Made by a program: the position numbers and the translations under genes
In this document: positions 1 to 11,427 of the stretch, piece after piece
Position numbering within the stretch: position 1 is the first letter of the stretch
How the letters are laid out: the number at the start of each line of letters is the position of its first letter
Assembly: GCA_964007475.1 (NCBI GenBank)
Contig: CAXFZM010000551.1
Location: 1-64,000 of the forward strand
DNA: 64,000 nt
Direction of reading: 5' to 3'
Source of the DNA: Hybos culiciformis
Lineage: Eukaryota > Arthropoda > Insecta > Diptera > Hybotidae
Notes under the pieces: model-generated
The model's input: only the letters and a program-made list of their open reading frames with translations
Databases searched by the model: none
What the model was told of the DNA's origin: nothing

Positions 1-480
1 AGTTCTATAAAAATGACCCTTTGGTTCATTTTTCTTTTAGGGGGAAGGTGTTGTATGTTTGGACCACATACGTGAACCATAACACACCTACCTAACTCAT
101 AATACTTACCCAAAACCCACCAAGTAGTCCATATCTTTTTTAATACATTTTATGCACCTAAAATGCAATATTTTCTTGAGTTTATTTGCCTCACAAAATA
201 TGTCAATTTAACATAATTATTTTACACGTTTAGAAATTACTTAAAATAATTTCATTTCAATTTCCTCTACACAAAATATGTTGAACTCACATATTTTGTA
301 TTAAAGCTTTATGCACATATAATTAATTGCATATTCTCTCTTAAGTTTCAATATTGCAATGCAATTATCGTAAACACAAATATTCGCTCTTTGTAAAATG
401 CGTGAGCATTTTACGATAAAAACTTGTTCAAAAAGATCTGTTATCAATTAATTAACAATCAATGTATTTTCATAATTCGG
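1..480 (+). repeat. LTR-like end of a retroelement (uncertain)
   Basis: A purine run (agggggaagg, about 40-49) is followed directly by TGTTGTATG, the arrangement of a polypurine tract and the start of a 3' LTR. The next 430 bases are AT-rich and non-coding up to a stop-free stretch beginning near 514. No second LTR copy is visible, so the call rests on this one junction. Confidence 0.25.
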
Positions 481-513
481 TTAATAAATAATTAAAATTA
501 ATGTTAATAGTCG

Positions 514-1926
514 TTTTTAATTTTTCTTAAAGTATTCAAAGTTAACACTATAAATAATAATCTACATAATTGGCACAGTATCTCAATTAACGATATAAAA
601 AGAATTCCGAAAGTAAACTTCATAGAAACTTCAACTGATACAACAGAAATAACATTTAATAATAATTATAAAATATATTTTAATAAAAAGAAAATTAATA
701 TAAAATCAATTTTAAATAAAATGGAACTCTTATTAGCTCAAAATAAAATTTTCACAGTCGCGATAAATGACAATGATACCTTATTTAATCACATTAACAT
801 TCAAGAATTTAAAAACATATTTAATCAACTACAAGAAAAAGATAATTCGAAAAATAAATTAAAAATAATTTTATTTAAAGCTCCTATCGAAATAACAGAT
901 CAAAATTTAATAAAACAATTAATAAAAGACAATCATAGTAACAATATAAGTGGACACATCGGTGTTAGGAAAATGATAATAAAACTTAGACAAAAATACA
1001 TATGGAAAAACATGCATAAAATGATTAAAAATTACGTGAAAAATTGCAACGAATGTATTAAATCAAAACAAGTTAGAAACATTAAAGAACCATTACAAAT
1101 TACTGACACTCCAAATAGACCTTTCGAAACCATACAAGTCGATACAGTAGGCCCTTTAAAAATTTGTAATAATTATAGATATATTCTCACGGTTCAATGC
1201 GAATTAACTAAATACATAGAAGCATTTCCTATAGAAACTAAAGATGCTATTACAATAGCAAAAATTTTAACAGAAAATATCATATTAAGATATGGAAATA
1301 TAAAAAATATCAAAACTGATTTAGGAACTGAATTTGTAAACGAACTATTTATTAACACTTGTAAAACTTTTAATATTAATCACCAAAAATCAACACCTTA
1401 TCACCATCAAACATTAGGTTCAGTAGAAAGAAATCACGGAGTACTAAACGAATATTTTTTAACATGTAATCATAGCAACAATTGGGTTGAATTAATCCCA
1501 TTTTTCTTATTTTCCTATAATACTACACCTCACTCAGACACTCAATATGCGCCATTTGAATTAATTTTTGCAAACGCATCTGAATTACCGACAAATATTA
1601 CACTTAAAAATAATGAACCACTAAATTTCATAAACTATGATAACTATTTAAACGAATTAAATTTAAAATTATCTTGTGCACTAAAATCAGCTAGAGAAGA
1701 ACTAATTAAATATAAAGTAGCTAGAAATGAAAAATACAATCTTAATATTAATCCTGCGAATTTGAAAGTAAATGATATGGTAATGATAAAAAATTTTAAT
1801 AGAAAGAAATTACATTATCCTTTTGAAGGACCTTATAGAATCGTCGAAAGAGACGGAGTAAATTCAATAATACAAATAAATAATAAATTAAAGAAAATTC
1901 ATAATAATAACTTAAAAAAGATATAG
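514..1926 (+). pseudogene. Ty3/gypsy pol 3' end with integrase, 5'-truncated
   Basis: The end of a gypsy-type pol. The frame is open from about 514 although the first ATG is at 721, as expected for the tail of a polyprotein. An HHCC zinc-binding region (GHIGVRKM, then CNEC) is followed by the DDE integrase core: D in VDTVGPL near 1138, D in TDLGTEF near 1315 and E in GSVERNHG near 1420. A C-terminal chromatin/DNA-binding tail ends at a TAG. Protease, RT and RNase H are absent upstream, so the copy cannot be autonomous. Integrase would insert the element cDNA into the chromosome. The purine tract at 1989-2001 and the LTR start just behind it fit the 3' end of the same element. Confidence 0.85.
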
Positions 1927-1988
1927 AATTTGAAATTAAAAAATTTTCTTCCTTTTTTTTACAAAAAATTTATAAAATTTTTTTCTCC

Positions 1989-2810
1989 CAAAGGGAAAGG
2001 ATGTAGTGATATTGTTATCACTAACGATAAAATCAAACTAAATTTATGAAAATTTTAATTATTTCTTGAACCCAAAATTTTATATATTTTAAATAAGAAT
2101 TACTGTAAATTATAATTAATTTGATTGGGCAACCAATCATATTAGGATATAGTAAACTATTTCATATTACATAAGAGAATTAATTATATAAACTAAATTG
2201 TATATAATATTTATATTTATTTTTTTTTTTTATTTATTTATTTATTTATTTCATTTTAATCTATCGGATCATAACCTTACAGATTTTTAACTTAAATTAA
2301 AAACTTACATAATATTCAATTTAATAAAAATATAACAACTTCATATATAATTCATAAAAATAATCACTTATTATATAATTTTCTATTCAATCTTATCATT
2401 AATTAAATAAAAATATAATAATTCATATAAATGCATAAAAATATTCAACTATTCCTACATTTATTTATTTAGTCTAACAGAAATACACATCCTAACTAAA
2501 TTTATAATACAAGAATAAGTATAAATATTCATATATTCATAAATTGAAAACATAATTATGAAAAATTAAATTAAAAAAAAGAATAAAAGTTAAATAGAAA
2601 TATTAAAGATTAAATTACAAAAGATATAAGAAATTTAGTACATAAGATTTTGTATAAATAAGATAGAATTTGGAAAATTAAATCAGATTAATATCAAATC
2701 TCAACTTTTCTTAAACGGCTTCCCTGAGCTATATAATACAGGTAAGATAGCTTTCCGAGCTACATAATACGGGTAAAGGAAAGTAGAATTAGCTTTCATT
2801 ATATATATAT
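1989..2810 (+). repeat. Polypurine tract and probable 3' LTR of the gypsy fragment
   Basis: The tract aaagggaaagga (about 1989-2001) is followed by TGTAGTGATATTG, a normal LTR start, 60 bases after the integrase stop. The right boundary is not defined; the sequence stays AT-rich and non-coding until the minus-strand BEL remnant. No matching 5' LTR is in the window. Confidence 0.5.
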
Positions 2811-2814
2811 ATGA

Positions 2815-3595
2815 TTAATTATTTAATAAGTAATGGATGTTGGGATGGACATCTGTGTTGTCATTTAATGACACACCATTCGATGTCTTACATGACGCGT
2901 CAAAAACTACTCTCAACTTTGTGCTTGAACTTTGGGCTTTGAACACACCATGATGAGGGAGATAAAAATTATCCCAAAATATTTGGTTAGACCCAGAAAT
3001 AGAATATCGGTCATCATTTTCACAGGCCTTCGTGTGTCCTAGCGCTAAATATTCTTTAATGACTTCGTCATAGATTAATTTATAACTCATTCCGATTTAA
3101 AAGATTTTCAGTGGAATTGAAGCGTTTTAGCGCAATGTCTTTAGATTTTCCTAAAACATTTTTACTAGGATACGAGTCGATAAAAGGTAATTCGACCACG
3201 AATCGACCATCCGGTCGACGAAAGTGAGTGGATTTGAAGTGATTTTCACATTTCAATTCATCTTCGGTGTAGGCTAATTTTTCTGGAGTTTCTTCCAGTA
3301 ACCAAAATCTTTTGATACTTTCTGCGAGTGAGAAACTACTAAAGAATGATAAAATTTTGTTACTTTTTTGTGCAACTTTTAATTGATCATTTAACGCGCC
3401 CGACAAAATATAGCCAAAAATAGTTTCATGTGCTACAAAATTTTCAAATTTTTTAACATCAGCACCAATTAACTGAAAATAAACATCGGCTCCTAGAAGC
3501 ATATAAATATCACTGGGTTTAAAATAACTTGGGTCTGCCAACTGAATAAAACTTAAATCAGGTAATTTCAAGGAAGGTATTTCTTTTGAAGGCAA
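2815..3595 (-). pseudogene. BEL/Pao protease tail and RT start, frameshifted
   Basis: Two overlapping frames. The upstream one (3080-3595) carries the region after the protease core, with MLLGADVYF and FGYILSG, which recurs in the intact BEL polyprotein of this window as MLIGAEFYA and FGWVVLG. The downstream one (2815-3090) carries the start of RT with LPHHGV and SSSTKLRVVFDASCKTS. The frame change near 3085 and the loss of the YxDD block make it non-functional. RT would copy element RNA inside gag particles. Confidence 0.8.
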
Positions 3596-3678
3596 ATATC
3601 CAGAAATTTTTCTTAAAACAAAGGCTTCTACTGGTATACAAAATATTGGTTTGAAACGCGACCATAAATCTATGGTGA

Positions 3679-4437
3679 TTAATTAATCGTTGACGTGGAT
3701 GACGAATTTCCAACGCCTGAAATTACGGCTGAACAGGACGTGGTCGGAATTTTTAACGTTTGTACCGTAGATTCGGTTATAAACGATGATTCAGACCCTG
3801 GATCAATCAGGCATCTTAAAGTGTGTGTCTGATTATTAACCTTAATTTTGACTAAAGCTGTAGCTAATATTATTTTACGATTATTGCGGGCAAAATGTGA
3901 AACTGTATGTGACGTTTCTTCATTTTCTACAAAAGTTTTCTCAGTTTGATTTTGATCATTTTGTGACGACTCAGACGAGTTTTTATTGGGGTTATTTTTA
4001 GGAAAATGTAATAGGGTGTTGTGTTTTTTCGAACAAATCTGACAAGTTTTTTCAGATTTGAAACTATTTATTTTATGGGATCCTAAACAATTAATGCATA
4101 AGTTTTGGGTTTTACCTAAATCATATCTTTTCTTAGGATCTAATTTTAAAAATTCTGGACAGATTCTAAGTGGGTGCTGAGATTTGGAACATATTTTACA
4201 TTGATTTGAATTTGCATGATCAGATTTAATTTTTTGTGTGTTATTTGATTTAGTAAAAGTTTTCTCTTCAGGATTGGAAAAGCGTTTTTTCTCATCAAGA
4301 GCTTCTAAAGTTCTAAACCTCGAGGATAAAAACTTGTCCATAGTCTCCCAAGTTGCTAGGTCAACTGAACTTTCTAATTTTGATTCCCAAAGGGCATGGG
4401 TCAAGGTTGGGAATTTCTGAGTTGATAAGAAAATCAA
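3679..4437 (-). pseudogene. BEL/Pao gag C-terminus (zinc knuckles) and protease start
   Basis: The 252-codon frame has two Cys/His clusters of nucleocapsid type (CKICSKSQHPLRIC, then CINCLGSH, then CQICSKKHNTLLH) followed by RCLIDPGSESSFIT, where the aspartic protease motif reads DPGS instead of the usual D-S/T-G-S. The intact BEL copy has LLDSGSQ at this point. The ATG is internal; gag begins in the separate frame at 4747-5097. Gag packages element RNA, and the protease cuts the polyprotein. Confidence 0.8.
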
Positions 4438-4746
4438 AATCGGGTCCCAACTTTTTGTATCAACTTCAAGACTTCTTAATGCACTAATACAATCGTTGAT
4501 TGTGTTTTGTATATTCCTAATAGCAGAAGCAGTTTCAAATTTTACCTGAGGAATTCCCAGGCTAGATCAAAACCTGAATCTTCAAGCGGAATTTTGAGAT
4601 TATATCTCTTGCTCTGCCTTCGCAATTGCTATTTAGGTAGTATAATTTTTCAACCGATGTTAATTTAGGATTATTTTTTACAACTGAAGAAAGTATATCT
4701 CGAAATGATCGCCAATGCTCATAATTTCCAGAAAAATTGTGTATAA

Positions 4747-5097
4747 CTACAGAAGGGACTGACTACTAGTAGAGTTCGAGTTTTGAGGAGTTACGTTTTG
4801 TTGAATGGAGGACAGTTCTTCATTAAAAATTTGACCTAAAAGCGTAAAATAACTGTCTTCAGAAGTATTAAATTTGTTTGCACTTGATGTTAAAACCGTA
4901 CCATCTAATTCAATAGAAAATAAAGCTTCGTAAGCGAATTGGATTGAATCCCATTTCGATTCGATCCCTTTTTGCTGCGCTTTTAACCACCCTTTTGTCC
5001 GAGATGCCTTGCGAGAACTGTCGAATTTTTGTTTAAAAATTGTCAACTGGTCAATAGCCCTGACAAAAGTTTGCACTTTTACATCCTCTTTAGGCAT
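4747..5097 (-). pseudogene. BEL/Pao gag N-terminus
   Basis: A 116-codon frame starting MPKEDVKVQ about 400 bases downstream of the primer site, the expected place for gag initiation. It holds a charged helical stretch and a Ser/Asn/Gln-rich tail. A stop at 4747 and about 300 bases without a usable frame separate it from the zinc-knuckle frame, so gag is broken. Confidence 0.6.
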
Positions 5098-5488
5098 GAT
5101 TATTCGAAGATTACCACAATGTAACGAGAATTAAAATGATTTTGTTATAATAAAAAATTTTCAATTTAATTTTCTACTCAAAAAAAATAAAAAAATCAAA
5201 CGCAAAAAAATTATTATTTTTTCGTTTTTGTTCGATCTTTAATTACTTCTTGCAATTGTTTATTTCAAAAAAAAATTTTAAATGAACTTGTAATGATAAT
5301 TGATTTTGTTTCCAGGTATGCGATTAATTTTTTGATTTAATAATTTACTTTTTTTTTTCTACGTTTTTTTTCTACGTTTAGGCAAATTGACTAATAGGTA
5401 TTAGCTAGGTATTATCTAATAGGTTGATACTATAAATTAAATTTCCCGACCGACCTTTTCTATCGAAGATATTTTTGAAGAATCGATC

Positions 5489-5506
5489 CAGTTCGAGTGG
5501 ACCAAA
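5489..5506 (-). other. Primer binding site of the minus-strand BEL element
   Basis: On the minus strand the LTR ends in CAACA and is followed at once by TTTGGTCCACTCGAAC, a TGG-type primer site complementary to a tRNA 3' end. The tRNA is not identified. Confidence 0.6.
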
Positions 5507-5880
5507 TGTTGAGGTAGGGGAAACTAAAAGTTTACGAAGTGGACTGTATGAGCAAATTAAAGGAAAAACGATAACTTTGAAAAAATTCCTTTATTTCTAT
5601 GAAATACCTAATACTAATTAATCCTAAGTCCTAAAAACCTAAGTAAATTTAAATTGAAAAAAATAAATGTAATGTTTTTTATAAAATTGATGTTACCAGT
5701 TCAAGCGCTGAATCCAAAAAGAGAGCTAAATATTTTTTCTTCAATTTTTTGCACAATAAATTTTGCGTTATACATTATAATTTATTAATACATATGCACT
5801 ATTTTCAATCAGTAAACCTTTTCTTTGTTAATTTAGGTAGATTGTCTCTTAATAATTATTTTATTATATTATTTTAATTT
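5507..5880 (-). repeat. LTR of the minus-strand BEL element
   Basis: On the plus strand it starts TGTTGAGGTAGGGG, i.e. the minus strand ends ...CAACA, next to the primer site. The outer boundary is estimated from where the Helitron-like sequence begins. Confidence 0.45.
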
Positions 5881-5939
5881 TTTAATAACGGGTACATAAT
5901 ATGTACGTACCATTTGCATAAGCATCTAAAATGATGCTT

Positions 5940-6878
5940 ACTATAATTTTATTTTATTTGAAACCTCAACAGCGACCTTCAAAGGTTCGTCCGATTTCAT
6001 TCAAATTTGGTAAGTAAAAAGAGGAAGGTGATTACACACAAATTCTTACCCAGGGACCTCCTACCCAGGGACCTCCTACCCAGGGACCTTCCCTGGGGAC
6101 GGACTTCAAAAGTTCATCCGATTTCATTCAAATTTGGCACGTTAAAAGAGGAAATGATTTCGTAACAAAAAATTTATTGACCTCCTACCCTAGGGGAGGA
6201 CTTCAAAATTTTGTCCGATTTCATTTTAATTTGGTACATAAAAATGATTAAAAACACGAATTTCGTAACAAAAAATTTAGCCCCCCTTTTTAGGGGGTCC
6301 CTTCGAATATATAGAAATTTATTGACCTCCTACCCTACGGGAGGACTTCAAAAGTTTGTCCGATTTCATTTAAATTTGGTACATAAAAATTATTAAACAC
6401 ACGAATTTCGTAACAAAAAATTTGGCCCCTCTTTTTAGGGGGCCTGTTTGAATATATAGAAATCAAATATTAAATATTAAAAACTAAACTACTCAACCGA
6501 TCGTTTCGAAATTTACGCCGTCTCTTTGTCTCGGGGTCGTTATATGCTATTTTAAAATTTGAATGGCACCCTACCCAGAAACCCCTCCCGGGTAGAACTG
6601 CAAAAGTTCTTCCGATTTCATTTCATTCAAATTTGATTCATAAAAAGCGGAAACGGATAAAAACACAAATTTGGTTTGGTTTGGAAACCTGTTTAAGGTA
6701 AGGATATTATTCGATTTCATAGAATTTAAGTGTTGAATAAGTAGAAATGATAAATATTAATTCTTCTTAGATATTTTCCTAAAAAAATAACCAGCTTCTA
6801 TAATTGTTCATCAATCTGACAACAAAAACTTCACTTAAAACGTGTGTTCCACAACAACGTGTGTTCGGGTACAGCTAG
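5940..6878 (+). mobile_element. Helitron-like non-autonomous element, copy 1
   Basis: The 3' end reads GGGTACAGCTAG followed by T (CTAG 6875-6878), the CTRR terminus of Helitrons, preceded by a short hairpin-capable stretch (CCACAACAACGTGTG). The body has a repeated module containing GTCCGATTTCATT and AATTTGGTA, and a minisatellite of about 17 bp (acccagggacctcct) at 6050-6100, like the tandem cores of DINE-type elements. No Rep/helicase gene is present. Copies occur near 47.7-48.4 kb and, inverted, at the window end. The 5' end (expected TC) is not located. Confidence 0.65.
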
Positions 6879-7445
6879 TAGAATATAAATCGATAAATAA
6901 TTTTAATGTGCATGTGTTCGGTAAGTTGTATTTACATTCGCAAATTTAGCTCGGTAAATGGTCTATTACATGCATCAATACACATGCAATTATTTCCTTA
7001 AATAAATTTTATTTACATTTGCCTATTAAGCGTCGTGTATGCCCGACTCATTTTTAACCATTTTTTTAATGCTTTTTGTAGTTCCAAAATTGCTACACAG
7101 AGGGACTATCAATTTGTTCTAAGAATTTTCGGGTAATAGCACTAGCAATATTAATTGCAAAAAAAAATTTTAATTAAAAATTAGCTATTCTCTCTTTTGT
7201 TTTTTTTCGTTTTGAATGTTAAAATGTGAATTCTGGTGTAAAAATTTTAACACAATAATCTTTATCTAAACTAACAGGGACCAATTTTAGGTATATTTCC
7301 ATAATAAAAAAAATTAATTTTTTTCTTTCGAAATTAAAAATTTTGTTGCGTTCGGACTAAAAAAGGTCACCAGCTGCCACTGAGATGTACACAGTTACAA
7401 AAGTTTCGTGGCAGTTTACATAGCCCTTAACTTTGATAAATACCT
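6879..7445. other. AT-rich gap, no gene seen
   Basis: Non-coding AT-rich sequence. A short piece at about 6963-6990 (atgc.tcaatacacatgcaat) recurs at 40208-40230, so part of it is dispersed repeat. Nothing else can be supported. Confidence 0.5.
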
Positions 7446-7979
7446 TTAAAAAGATACCTTTTTAATTGGATTTTCTTCAAGTTTTTTCATATGAGTATTC
7501 AATTTTGCATGTCTTCTGACATCATTTTTTCCACCATGACTTATTGTGAACTCCGTGAAACAAAGGCCACATTTACATCGATATCCATTACTGCCTTTGG
7601 TTAACAAATCAAAACTTTTAGACCAAACAGGATTACATTTTACTAGACGCTTCCGTTTTGTTTTTATCAAAGATTTTCGGTTACGTTTTTTCAGAGGACT
7701 AATGAATTCGTTGATGTCTTCAACGTCGTGGAGTTGAGTTCCGGTTCCTTCTTCTCCACGTCCAGCTATTTCCTTCTCTAACGCCATGATACTTTCTTCA
7801 CCGTCGTCGAATTGGGTTCCGATTTCTTCTTCTCCAGGTTCAGCTATTTCCTCCTCTAACGCCTTATCATTACTTTCATTTTCATCATCAAGACTATCGA
7901 GCGAATTATTATTATTATTATTGTCAAAAAAAATTTTATTTGTATTTGCAATAATTGAAAAAAAGTTCCTTATGTGCAT
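7446..7979 (-). CDS. BED-type zinc finger protein, probably hAT-derived fragment
   Basis: A 177-codon ORF. Residues 70-130 are basic (KKRNRKS, KTKRKR), then a zinc finger reads CKCGLCFTEF with HGGKNDVRRH and HAKLNTH, the pattern of BED-like fingers that open many hAT transposases. The acidic N-terminal half contains two tandem copies of a unit of about 26 residues beginning ALEEEIAEPGEEE and ALEKEIAGRGEEG. The transposase catalytic domain is missing downstream, so it is either a 3'-truncated transposase or the first exon of a gene. The asparagine run (NNNNNN) comes from an ATT/AAT microsatellite. Confidence 0.5.
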   Translation of the reverse strand: MHIRNFFSIIANTNKIFFDNNNNNNSLDSLDDENESNDKALEEEIAEPGEEEIGTQFDDGEESIMALEKEIAGRGEEGTGTQLHDVEDINEFISPLKKRNRKSLIKTKRKRLVKCNPVWSKSFDLLTKGSNGYRCKCGLCFTEFTISHGGKNDVRRHAKLNTHMKKLEENPIKKVSF

Positions 7980-9895
7980 TATTTAATTTTTTTTTGCATT
8001 TCTAAAACAAAAGATTAAAATTTATATAAAATTAAAATAAATCGAAATCAAAACTTTTTAAATAGATCTAATACTAATTGATACTGTCGTCACTTGACAG
8101 CACTTTAAAATAAAAATAAACTAAAAATGAAATTAAAAATTTCAAATTATTAAAATATATGTATAAAAACACGTTATTACCTTTTCCAATAATTTGATTT
8201 TTGAAATAAAAATCATCGACAGCTACTTAAACTCAATTAAAATAAAAACAGCACATTTTACGTTTTATTTTCACTCATAATTGAACAAGTACTCCACTTC
8301 AAGCTGATTTGTAAAAATTTCTTATTATTTCAGATATACTCAATTAAACTGACGCGGCGCGAAGTCTTAAAATGGGAAAAGATAGTTTAAGCTTTTGCGA
8401 CGCGACGATATTATCTTAACATAATTTAATTTTTTCGGCGTTCACGCGCGTTATTTTTTGTTAAGTTTGTTTTCGGTATAAAGAAATAAAACTTTTTGTA
8501 AATTTGCCAAAATTTGCAGGACAAAAACGTTGGCGGGACGTCTCGCGGGACAAACGGTATCGAGCGGAACAATCCCGCACATTCCGGAACGTCTGGCAGT
8601 CCTAGGTGGTACATTCCCACAATCTTTTCCCCCTGGATTGTTTTAAGAAAATCTTTCAGCACCTATTATATTATATTTATATTATATTTATTTTCATGAA
8701 ATATGAACTACGTAGATGCCATACGAATCCTTCATATCTTGAACGTATTGAATGTTTCCGTAGAAATAATTTGAATATATAGCAAAAAAAAGCATAGGTT
8801 GAAATTGAAATATTGCATTCGGAAGGTGCATTCAATAGGAATGACCCTTATATGTTATGCTTTATTTACAATTCAAATTTCTTTCTATACGCTTTCCAAT
8901 ATAAAGAATGCAAAAAATTAATTCATTATTATGCCTTTATTATGCTTTATTTACCTATCTGAAAAAATGGTACCGTAAGAACCGATTCTCTATGTTATTA
9001 TTCTATGTATATTTAACCAAATTTACTGAAAATAAAGATATTCATTTTATCTATTTTTCGTAAAAAGAAGTTTCTAAAAATATTTTCAAATAATTAAGAA
9101 AACTGAATTTTTTTTTTTTTGCTATCTGAAAAATTTCATTACTTCACAAAATTATTTGTTTGTATCTTTTTCATTACGTTTCCTACCTATCTGAATATTT
9201 TTTACGATACCTTTCCTGTCAAAAAAATTTTTTTTGTTTTTTTTTTTATTTTTTGCAGTTGATTTTTTACTTTCAGATAAAATTAGCGTGAATAGGTCAC
9301 CGGAACATTTCTCCAAAAATTACTTTACTGTGGTAGCTATAAACAACGCATTATGATAACATGTGAAAGAAGTTAGCAATAATTTCTTTTAAGTTGCCAG
9401 TAATAAATTCGCTTAAATACATCAGCGCCACCATCGCTTAGATTTTGAACCTTAATAGAGGGTAAAATGTAAAGATAAAAATTATAACAAAGCCATTTGA
9501 ATACAAAATAAAATATTTAAGGAAATTTATTGCTGGCGTTAAAAAGAGCAAATAAAATAGGATTAAAATGTTCGAATAAAAACAATAAGAAAGCAACTTA
9601 AAACAACAACAAAAATTTTTTGAGTAAAAGTGTGTTTGCGGTTATAAATTCGTTGCAAACGACATAAATTTTTTTTTTCTGCAAATAATAAAATAAATAA
9701 AACGAAATTTTTTTTAAATAATATTCCTGAAATTTAAAAAATAAATAAATATTTTTTTTTAATTAAAAAAAAAAAAGCCCTTGGAGACATTAGAAAATAA
9801 AGTGGGTAAGTTAAATAAAAACATTTTTAAACTTAATTTAGGTAGTTGAGTAGGTTAGGAGTTAGGTATCTAACTTCCCACTTCTAACAATCTGA
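7980..9895. other. AT-rich gap, no gene seen
   Basis: Long A and T runs and no supported gene. A GC-richer island at 8510-8610 (around gcgggacgtctcgcgggac) and another near 8350-8415 stand out from their surroundings and may be remnants of small DNA elements; no inverted termini or duplications could be paired. Confidence 0.4.
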
Positions 9896-9959
9896 ATGCC
9901 TGCGGAGTTACCTACCTGGGTTCGGTGGTTATTAAATTTCTTTGGCGATACTGCAGCTT

Positions 9960-10165
9960 ACGTGAACCATTCAGAATCGTCTGAAACTTGGATGGGGGAT
10001 AGAGCCGATGCCCAACCCCGAAACCGAATACAGTTCTTGGGACAAAGGCCCCGTTTCGGAGATATGGCCCCCAAAGTTTTCATACATTTTTGTATGAACT
10101 TTTTTTTTTGTGCCATATTCATATTGACCCATTTTTGTCCAGGGAGTATAGGGGGTGACCCAGAA
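9960..10165 (-). repeat. Dispersed repeat family S, copy A (inverted)
   Basis: About 200 bases matching, as reverse complement, 29310-29500 and 40900-41115. Shared blocks include tatctccgaaacggggcctt (seen here reversed) and the stretch around cccaaagttttcata. Nearby frames arise by chance within the repeat. The family is unknown to me. Confidence 0.7.
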
Positions 10166-10868
10166 CACATTACCATTATCAATTTTTACATTACCATTAT
10201 CAATTTCTGTTTTCATGTTTTTAATGTATGCAATTTTACTGAATTATTTGAATCATTTATTGATTTATTTGAATCATAAAAACAAAACAATTTTCTTTAA
10301 TAACTTTAGCTCTAGGATATTATGCACATTTAGTAGTTTCGAGAGGTCGTATTTACATACATATGGGTATTTTTAATTTATTTATAATTACTTTGATATT
10401 ACGAATTGAAATTCATTTTATTTGCATTTTAGGGACAGACAACAATAGCATGGTAGATGGATAAAAACGAAATTGAATGCTGTTGAGTATAGGCAAAGTT
10501 ATTTTGAAAACCAAAATTATCTTTCCATTTCCAGCCGGTACTTTTGTTTCATATTGAATTCCGTAATGGACCCAACTTTATTCAATTGTTTTTACATTTA
10601 ATTTATAAGTTAATTATGTTTTGTATTACTTTAATATTATATTGTTAATTTTTATATTTTATCTGTGAGATTTTTTTATTAAAGAATAATTTCTATAAAT
10701 TTGACAATGAATCTCAATCAAAAAGTATACTGAGCGAATTATTTAATAAATATTTTAGCTTTTACAGAACGCAGCATCGGCCTTTTCCTTTTCGTTGGAA
10801 TTGCCGTTTTTTACATTAACAATATGGAAATTCCAACTAAAAGTCCAATGGTGATTCTGTATTCTGTT
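10166..10868. other. AT-rich gap, no gene seen
   Basis: Non-coding. A duplicated attaccattatcaattt lies at 10169-10206. A short imperfect inverted repeat (ttggaatt ... aattccaa) sits at 10795-10840. Confidence 0.4.
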
Positions 10869-10869
10869 T

Positions 10870-10910
10870 CTACCTTTATTTATTTTATTTTTATTTATTT
10901 ATTCATATGA
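10870..10910 (-). terminator. LINE 3' tail microsatellite
   Basis: On the minus strand the element ends in repeated ATAAATAAATAAAA units after a short 3' UTR, as in CR1/Jockey-like elements. AATAAA occurs several times and may also act as the polyadenylation signal. Confidence 0.6.
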
Positions 10911-11427
10911 CAATAAAAAAGCCATTCAAGGCTTATACAAATTATTGTTAGAATACAAGAAAAAGAACTGAAAATAAAATTATAAAATAATTCATTATAA
11001 CTTAATTACAGTTTTCAAATTATAAATCTTAATTTTAAATTTTTAATTTTAATTTTAATTTTTCAATTTAACAACATATTATTTTTCTATAATTTTGTTT
11101 TTATGTTTATGTTCATGTTTATCTTTATGTTTATGTTTCCCCTGTATATGGGTCCAAAAAATTAAATGAAATGAAATTAAACTAAATTAAATTAAATTAA
11201 TCAAACTCAAAACTTTTCGAATCAAATCATAAATAACAAAATAAAATAATATAACTAATAATATAATAATAATTTTTAATATTTTCAATGTTTACAGTCA
11301 TTGCAGGTAAAGCAATTTAATTGACACAAATTCACAGCTCAACCCCCTCTTCAAGACTCCCAAATGAACCCCTCACTTTATCTCTTGTAATAGGATTTTA
11401 AGTTTTTGGATCAACCAACCCCACCCA

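Larger units (their letters stand above)
2815..5880 (-). mobile_element. Degenerate BEL/Pao retrotransposon, truncated in RT
   Basis: Reading on the minus strand there is an LTR (5507 to about 5880), a primer site, gag, protease and the start of RT in broken frames, ending inside RT at about 2815. RNase H, integrase and the 3' LTR are missing. Domain order and residue patterns match the intact BEL element at 30557-39164 (for instance the RT blocks around PHH and STKLRVV.DASCKTS), but the two are clearly different families. Confidence 0.8.

Noticed and set aside
9896..10279. 127-codon frame
   Set aside because: It lies over repeat copy S-A and changes content between S copies.
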